Of a stretch of 46,433 bases of DNA, positions 41,858 through 46,433 are shown in pieces. Numbering within the stretch: the stretch's first letter is position 1; the number at the start of each line of letters is the position of its first letter. Source of the DNA: JACNKV01 sp964388155 (GTDB lineage Bacteria > Fidelibacterota > Marinisomatia > Marinisomatales > JACNKV01); assembly GCA_964388155.1 (NCBI GenBank), contig CAYLYH010000020.1, forward strand, positions 1 to 46,433, written 5' to 3'. The translations under genes were made by a program, and so were the position numbers. The notes beneath the pieces are model-generated. The model was not told the DNA's origin and did no database searches. It worked only from the letters and a program-made list of their open reading frames with translations.

Positions 41858-42361
41858 GTGGAAAACGCATTCTGGACCAATGTATTCAGTCGATGGAAGA
41901 CATCCGACAATGAAACCGTCCTCACCTTAAAACAGGTTCCTGTGTTTCATGGGTTTACCAATCGTGACTATCGAGAAATAGAAAAGCTGATACACGAACG
42001 TAATTATAAACCCGGTGAGACCGTATTTAAACGTAACGCGCCCGGTGAAGGTATGTATGTTATTTTAACCGGTAACGTAGAAATTTTCATGGAGGACTCA
42101 AGCGGAAATAAAAGCACACTCGCAGAATTAACGAATGGAGAATTTTTTGGAGAACTATCGCTTTTAGATGACGATATTCGCTCGGCAACCGCTATTGCAA
42201 CGGATCATTCTAAACTGCTGGGATTTTTCCGGCCGGATTTATTCTCCCTGCTTGAACGCAATCCGGAATTAGGAAATAAAATTTTACTGAATTTAGCAAA
42301 AGTTATTGGAACAAGGTTACGAAAAACGAATGAACTCTTAACCGAAACCCAACAGAGATAG
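41858..42361 (+). CDS. Cyclic-nucleotide-binding domain protein
   Basis: 167 residues from the GTG at 41858-41860, preceded by AAGGAG at a six-base spacing; a longer frame to an ATG at 41756 has no such site. It is a single CNBD: FHGFTNRDYREIEKLI, GETVFKRNAPGEGMYVILTGNVEIF, then the cassette FFGELSLLDDDIRSATAIA, which keeps the FGE-L and R-SATA elements of Crp-like phosphate-binding cassettes. No DNA-binding domain. It sits three bases before an AI-2E-family transporter gene and so could regulate that membrane protein. Confidence 0.87.
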   Translation: MENAFWTNVFSRWKTSDNETVLTLKQVPVFHGFTNRDYREIEKLIHERNYKPGETVFKRNAPGEGMYVILTGNVEIFMEDSSGNKSTLAELTNGEFFGELSLLDDDIRSATAIATDHSKLLGFFRPDLFSLLERNPELGNKILLNLAKVIGTRLRKTNELLTETQQR

Positions 42362-42364
42362 ACT

Positions 42365-43483
42365 ATGGACACATCCACTAACCCAGCCCGGGTTTTTATC
42401 CGGATATTTCTTGCCCTCTTATTCATGGGGTTTGTCTATATAATATGGCCATATATTTCTTCCGTTATCATCATGTTAATTTTTGCTTTCCTATTCACAA
42501 CGATTATGTTGAAAGGCACCGATTATCTGGAGCGAAAAATACGAAATAGAGGATTGAGTGTCTTAGTGATGACCGGAACCGTTACGTCCATTATCATTAT
42601 CTTTTTATCAGGATTTGCTTCCGGCTTTATAGACCAGGCTCGTGATTTTTCATCTCAGCTAAATGAGGAACAAACTGTTGCAAAAATGAATGTAACCATT
42701 CAAAATTTTTCTGCGGCTCTCCCGGATGTTATTCAAGAAAACCTTCCTCAAAATAAGAATATTGCAGATACATTAAAATCCAATATAGGGGGATTAATTG
42801 AAACCCTTCTTTCATTTGCCGGAGCAATCGGTTCTTTTATTTTCACAACAATAATGGTCATTATTTTTACCATCATTTTACTGCATGAATATCATCATTT
42901 TAAACGGTCATTAGCCGGATTTTTTTCCAATCGGTATTTTGAAGTCGGGCTTCGATTGATGTACAACATGGAAAAACAAATTTCCAATTATTTACATGGA
43001 CAATTATTAGCTGCAGGAAGTGTTGCGGTTTTATCTATTATCGGATTATTCATCTTAAATCTTATGGGCGCTAATCTTACGTTGGTCGTATTTATCGGAA
43101 TAATCGCCGGACTGGCAAATCTTATTCCGCTGGTAGGGCCGTTTGTGGGGATGATTCCTGCAATTCTCATTGCGTTTATGAACAATCTCGGCAGTGATGC
43201 CGCCCTTGCCCACGTCATTTTTGGTGTAATCCCATCTCCGTTTTATGTGCTTGATATTGTGGTGATGTTTATTATTGTGCAGCAAATTGATAACAACTTT
43301 ATCACACCGATGCTCGTTGGGGAGAGCGTGGGGCTTCATCCGATGATGGTGATGATTGCGCTATTAATCGGCGGAACATTACTGGGACCTCTTGGGATGC
43401 TATTTGCCGTCCCTGCTGCAGGAATTTTAAAAGTGATAATTCAAGAAATTATGTTTGTCTCGAAAAATGCTCATCTGCTTTGA
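42365..43483 (+). CDS. AI-2E family (TqsA/PerM-like) membrane transporter
   Basis: 372 residues with about eight membrane helices (for example FLALLFMGFVYIIWPYIS; IIMLIFAFLFTTIML; VLVMTGTVTSIIIIFLSG). The signature block near the end, IVQQIDNNFITPMLVGESVGLHPMMVMIAL in two stretches, and GPLGMLFAVPAAGI identify the family. Members include the AI-2 exporter TqsA, Na+/H+ antiporters and many of unknown substrate. Transcribed with the preceding CNBD gene (three-base gap). Confidence 0.9.
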   Translation: MDTSTNPARVFIRIFLALLFMGFVYIIWPYISSVIIMLIFAFLFTTIMLKGTDYLERKIRNRGLSVLVMTGTVTSIIIIFLSGFASGFIDQARDFSSQLNEEQTVAKMNVTIQNFSAALPDVIQENLPQNKNIADTLKSNIGGLIETLLSFAGAIGSFIFTTIMVIIFTIILLHEYHHFKRSLAGFFSNRYFEVGLRLMYNMEKQISNYLHGQLLAAGSVAVLSIIGLFILNLMGANLTLVVFIGIIAGLANLIPLVGPFVGMIPAILIAFMNNLGSDAALAHVIFGVIPSPFYVLDIVVMFIIVQQIDNNFITPMLVGESVGLHPMMVMIALLIGGTLLGPLGMLFAVPAAGILKVIIQEIMFVSKNAHLL

Positions 43484-43489
43484 TTTCCA

Positions 43490-43592
43490 TGAGTTGATGA
43501 GTTATATGAGTTTCTGAGTTTTATAAGTTTAATGGGTTTCAAAACCCATTTACTCATCAACCCATATACTCGTCAACCCGTCAACTCTTTCT
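43490..43592. terminator. Bidirectional hairpin between convergent genes, with word repeats
   Basis: AATGGGTTT (43531-43539) and AAACCCATT (43542-43550) form a perfect nine-base stem with a CA loop. Outside it, GAGTTGATGAGTTATATGAG on the left is loosely complementary to ACTCATCAACCCATATACTC on the right, giving a longer imperfect stem. It separates the AI-2E gene from the convergent gene at 43594-45438. No strong T-tract, so termination efficiency is uncertain. Confidence 0.5.
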
Positions 43593-43593
43593 C

Positions 43594-45438
43594 TCACCTC
43601 ACGTCGATTCGTATGACGATAAAATCAAAAAATGTAATTTGAAGTTCTTTTCCGTCCACCATCGGATAGAGCCATAGCTGATGGTCTTCTCCCTCAACAT
43701 TTGGTCGGTGAACTTTTTCAATTGGCTCACCTAATATTGTCTGTACTTCCGGGATGGTCATCCCAACTTCTGCACTGGGCCTGCGCTGTTTTTCCAGCTC
43801 CTGCCGTACGTTTTCCATGCGTTCGTTGATAAGTATCTGCTCCTCCTGAGCCTCAAATTCTTTCAACGCGTTTTTGAGTTGTATTAACACCATTTTATCT
43901 GATTCTCGAAATGCCGGTGATAATTTTTCCGATATTTCCAGTGACTCGATGGCCAATAAAATTGCCTCTTTGTTCTCGATACTGTTTGCTTGCTCCACAA
44001 GTTTCACGGCAATTTGATGCTGTAATAATCCGATTTCGATATTCAAGTCAGGATTTTTTCTCATCGCTTGGGCGAATAAATGCAACGCTTTTTTATAAAC
44101 TCCTGCTTCCATGGCAATTTCGCCATCCCGCAGTAACACCCTTGCCCGAAACCTCGGAAGCAACTCACGAGCTTTATTTGAGTAGGTCGCAATTCTTTTT
44201 ACAATGGACAATGCTTTTTCACTGCTTCCTTTTTCCAGAAGCAGTTCGGCATCATATAAATGCTTATCGGCTATTTGGTCGATGCGAAAATTCAATCCTG
44301 CCAGCATCACCGAATCTGTCGCGACTACCCGCGCTCTCAAATACCTGTCTAATGCTTTATCCGTCATATTTCGTTCATCGTAGCTTAAACCTTCTCGCAT
44401 TAACTGGTGCGGTATCTTTCGTTCAGATTCTCTCAATAACGCTTCTGCTTTGTAACGATTTGAATGTGTGGGGTGTTCTAACAAAAACGCGTTGAGATGT
44501 TTCGCTGCTTTTACATAATCCCGATGAAAATAATATTCCTTTCCTTTGTCCCCGGATGTTTTCCGCCCCCCATAAAACACATTTATAGTAAGATATAACC
44601 CATAGTTTGCCAAATCAAACCTGGAAATAGGTGTAAGGTTATTTGGGTCAGAAATCCTGTCTATTTTTGTATAAATATGTTTTACATCAAAACCGACGGC
44701 ATATCGATTTTTCATCCCCGGGTCAAACACCCAACGGTACCCAGCTGTATACGATGTGGATGGTCCCCAGCCTGATGGAGTCGGTTCATATTGTTTTGTC
44801 GCCTGGCTTCGGTAAAAATCTGCAAACGCAACTCCGTATGTATATTTGAATGTTAAAAACCATTGTTGGGAGCGTTGAATAATCCAGGAGTGACTAAGTC
44901 CAACAGTGAAAAGTCTGGGTGAAAATACCGTGTTTGGGACATTCCAAGAAGGATTGAGGCTGCTCCATTCTGTATTAGGAATGCTTGATGGCCAAAAAAT
45001 TGAAGAATACCTAAAGTTTATTCCCGTATGCATATCTGCCCAACTGGTTTTCAGGATGTAATGACTCAAATTCGTCTTTAGAAAATCAAGCTCCAGTTGG
45101 TGCCCGAATCGGTTGCTCCACGAACCGCCGTCAAACGAATAGGGCGGATTTTCTTCAAACCGTATCCATCCAGTTTTCATTAAATCAAGATCTTCGCCGC
45201 CACCGCCGTTTAGTCCAAGTCCGTAGCTGACTTCCAGAGGAATAAATGTAATCGGCTCATTGAACTCACGCGGATGAAAAATGCGGTCATAAGCATATCC
45301 GTCTTCATAGTCCAAACCTTGTCCGCTTTGTATTTTAATGAGCCCCCACAAATACGTTTTTACGGAATCTTTCGGAGCTGCCCCCAAAGATCCGGATAAA
45401 AAAACCAAGAGCAGGATAATGTGAAATCGGAATTGCAT
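43594..45438 (-). CDS. Outer-membrane-barrel/TPR/BamE-like multidomain protein
   Basis: 614 residues. Signal peptide (FHIILLLVFLSGSLGAAP). Residues about 25-290 are beta-rich with alternating aromatic strands (GHQLELDFLKTNLSHYIL, WFLTFKYTYGVAFADFY, YRWVFDPGMKNRYAVGFDV), like an outer-membrane barrel. Residues about 300-545 are TPR-like helical repeats (ALDRYLRARVVATDS, KKALHLFAQAMRKNPDL). The last 60 residues resemble SmpA/BamE: VGMTIPEVQTILGEPIEKV, LWLYP and LQITFFDFIVIRID. I do not know a named family with this order; an envelope assembly or scaffold role is only inferred. A 17-base palindrome overlaps its translation start region. Confidence 0.7.
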   Translation of the reverse strand: MQFRFHIILLLVFLSGSLGAAPKDSVKTYLWGLIKIQSGQGLDYEDGYAYDRIFHPREFNEPITFIPLEVSYGLGLNGGGGEDLDLMKTGWIRFEENPPYSFDGGSWSNRFGHQLELDFLKTNLSHYILKTSWADMHTGINFRYSSIFWPSSIPNTEWSSLNPSWNVPNTVFSPRLFTVGLSHSWIIQRSQQWFLTFKYTYGVAFADFYRSQATKQYEPTPSGWGPSTSYTAGYRWVFDPGMKNRYAVGFDVKHIYTKIDRISDPNNLTPISRFDLANYGLYLTINVFYGGRKTSGDKGKEYYFHRDYVKAAKHLNAFLLEHPTHSNRYKAEALLRESERKIPHQLMREGLSYDERNMTDKALDRYLRARVVATDSVMLAGLNFRIDQIADKHLYDAELLLEKGSSEKALSIVKRIATYSNKARELLPRFRARVLLRDGEIAMEAGVYKKALHLFAQAMRKNPDLNIEIGLLQHQIAVKLVEQANSIENKEAILLAIESLEISEKLSPAFRESDKMVLIQLKNALKEFEAQEEQILINERMENVRQELEKQRRPSAEVGMTIPEVQTILGEPIEKVHRPNVEGEDHQLWLYPMVDGKELQITFFDFIVIRIDVR

Positions 45439-45440
45439 GG

Positions 45441-45457
45441 TCAGGTAAACTACCTGA
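45441..45457. promoter_or_regulatory. 17-bp palindrome TCAGGTA-AAC-TACCTGA at a start codon
   Basis: Seven-base arms are exact complements and lie 3-19 bases upstream of the ATG at 45438. The AGGTA within it is also the only Shine-Dalgarno-like sequence, so a protein bound here, or a hairpin in the mRNA, would block translation or transcription start. Confidence 0.45.
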
Positions 45458-45540
45458 TTTTATGGGTATTGGACAAGAAGAAAGCAATGATTAAACTCCA
45501 AAAGTTTTTAATATTGGTAGTCTCACTTCTCTATCCTGGA

Positions 45541-45600
45541 TTATTCGTCCGCCTGCCAAAAACGAAGTAGCGGGCCCGTCTGCCCAGGGCAGGCAGGCCA
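45541..45600. repeat. GC-rich dispersed element (family C)
   Basis: CGTCCGCCTGCC, AACGAAGTAGCGGGCCCGTC and TGCCCAGGGCAGGCAGGCC. CCGCCTGCC pairs with GGCAGGC(A)GG-type segments, and GTAGCGGGC is shared with the element nested in 3895-4085. It abuts family A copy 2. Confidence 0.55.
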
Positions 45601-45748
45601 CAAAGGCACTGAGGACACAGAGCTTATTAATATTAAAGTAGTTACAGAGAATTATGATGATAAAACTACAAAGCATTGATTTGTCCCATATTCTCTAACT
45701 TTAATAATATTTGTGGTTATCTGTGTTAATCTGTGTCTAATGAATAAT
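45597..45748 (-). repeat. Dispersed repeat family A, copy 2 (inverted relative to copy 1)
   Basis: The reverse complement reads ACACAGATTAACACAGATAA, ATATTATTAAAGTTAGAG, AATATGGGACAAATCAATGC, AGTTTTATCATCAT and CTGTGTCCTCAGTGCCTTTG, which parallels 3895-4085 block by block but without the 45-base GC-rich insertion. It is non-coding. Confidence 0.65.
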
Positions 45749-46030
45749 GCAGGCTAAGATATTTTTCGCTTTCGATAAGGATTAGTACTTATTATATGGT
45801 GAGTTGTGTGCTAACTCCCAGTTATTTTATGTCATGCATTTTCTGTTAACTGATGCATCGAAAAGATTACCAACTTATTCCGGTATATAATGTTGGGGTA
45901 AATAGTCTAGAAAATATTGCCGGTACATATATCCCTACATGAAAATGACCATTGTTATACCAAGCATCTGGGAGGACGGCACTCTCGGTTAGCTCAAAAC
46001 ACAGTAAATAACGTGATTATAATTTTCTGA
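45749..46030. other. Gene-free region
   Basis: No convincing gene. A 17-codon frame at 45939-45992 (MKMTIVIPSIWEDGTLG) resembles the start of a protein but stops at once. The sequence is AT-rich and may hold remnants of decayed genes. Confidence 0.4.
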
Positions 46031-46433
46031 TCAATCTGTGTCAGACAAATTATTTTTTACTGTCTCGTTATTGTATAGCCATATCGACTTAAGAATTAAA
46101 TTCCCCGATTTGACAAGGCTGTTAATTGCTTTGTAATATTGATAAAACGTTATGGTGTATAAAGGAGCACCAGCCGTCATTATTATTTTACTTTCCATTT
46201 TATGTTCAAGCATCTGCTCTAATATTATCTGTGTTCCAACTCCACATTTAGCAAACTTCAATAATGACTTGAGACCATCATTCCTGGTTTTTATTGATTC
46301 GCTATATACATTGTTTGAAGTTTCATATTGACCAACGATTGTCTTGAGCTCTGCATAAGGTATCCGTTCACCATTTTTTTTGGTTCTTCACAGATTTGAG
46401 TACTTTTTTTAGATTAGGAGTAAAAAGTAGCAG
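46031..46433 (-). pseudogene. Frameshifted hypothetical gene, 5' end beyond the window
   Basis: From the window edge the minus strand is open for 21 codons (LLLFTPNLKKVLKSVKNQKK) and stops just after an eight-A tract (46373-46380). In the next frame an open stretch runs from the tract to 46031 (NGERIPYAELKTIVGQYE onward, ending NNLSDTD). Seven A's instead of eight would join the two frames into one continuous protein. No family recognised. Either a decayed gene, a slippage-controlled gene or a sequence error. Confidence 0.4.

Noticed and set aside
43490..43592. Possible CRISPR-like repeat array
   Set aside because: The words are short, unequal and unspaced; there are no regular repeat-spacer units and no cas genes.

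Overview
This window looks like a chromosomal segment of an FCB-superphylum bacterium; Candidatus Neomarinimicrobiota (Marinimicrobia/SAR406) or a relative such as Calditrichota is my best guess. The grounds are a type-IX-secretion C-terminal sorting domain on a multiheme cytochrome (motif QNYPNPFNP), a short primary sigma factor without region 1.1, the dispersed palindromic and word-like intergenic repeats, and moderate GC. The assignment is inference; there is no rRNA or tRNA gene here to anchor it.

Layout. 1-2600 (+): a small secreted DUF2846-like protein, a decayed fragment of a REP-associated tyrosine transposase, and an M1-family lipoprotein peptidase. 2600-9750 (-): a MacAB/TolC-like export operon (Yip1 protein, TolC, adaptor, ATPase, permease, and a second permease separated by a GIY-YIG gene). 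9960-20800 (-): housekeeping genes (CCA-adding-type enzyme, recG, a DUF4139 protein, valS, a cyclic-nucleotide-binding protein paired with a K+ channel, rlmD), then an unknown membrane protein. 22270-28960 (-): a bacterial microcompartment (BMC) locus. 29350-29980 (+): a frameshifted, truncated envelope protein. 30070-39660 (-): phosphohexomutase, rpsU, rpoD, rsmA, an AT-rich endonuclease/exonuclease/phosphatase gene, tatD, metG, holB and an EnvC-like protein. 39770-46433: an octaheme T9SS cytochrome (-), a divergent cyclic-nucleotide-binding gene plus AI-2E-family transporter (+), a barrel/TPR/BamE-like protein (-), repeat-rich DNA, and a broken gene at the edge.

The most interesting system is the BMC operon. 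Read in the direction of transcription it runs: SorC-family regulator, RpiB-DeoC fusion, double-stacking-type BMC-T, BMC-H, BMC-P, CoA-acylating aldehyde dehydrogenase, PduT-like BMC-T, BMC-P, BMC-P. Gene content matches what locus surveys call sugar-phosphate-utilising (SPU) compartments, and the shell paralogues resemble those of Haliangium ochraceum (recalled, not searched). The expected chemistry is 2-deoxyribose-5-phosphate to glyceraldehyde-3-phosphate plus acetaldehyde, then acetyl-CoA plus NADH. Unusual points read directly from the sequence are: a strong internal ribosome-binding site and ATG that could release a free aldolase; the same amphipathic helix at that internal start and at the N-terminus of the dehydrogenase, which looks like a shared cargo-targeting peptide; Asp in place of the RpiB catalytic Cys; His in place of the PduT iron-sulfur Cys; no PduL or alcohol dehydrogenase in the locus; and a regulator promoter that predicts a leaderless mRNA.

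A second theme is repeats. At least three families of dispersed intergenic elements recur in the window. One is nested inside another, and one palindromic element lies in frame inside metG. Two genes are broken at poly-A tracts.
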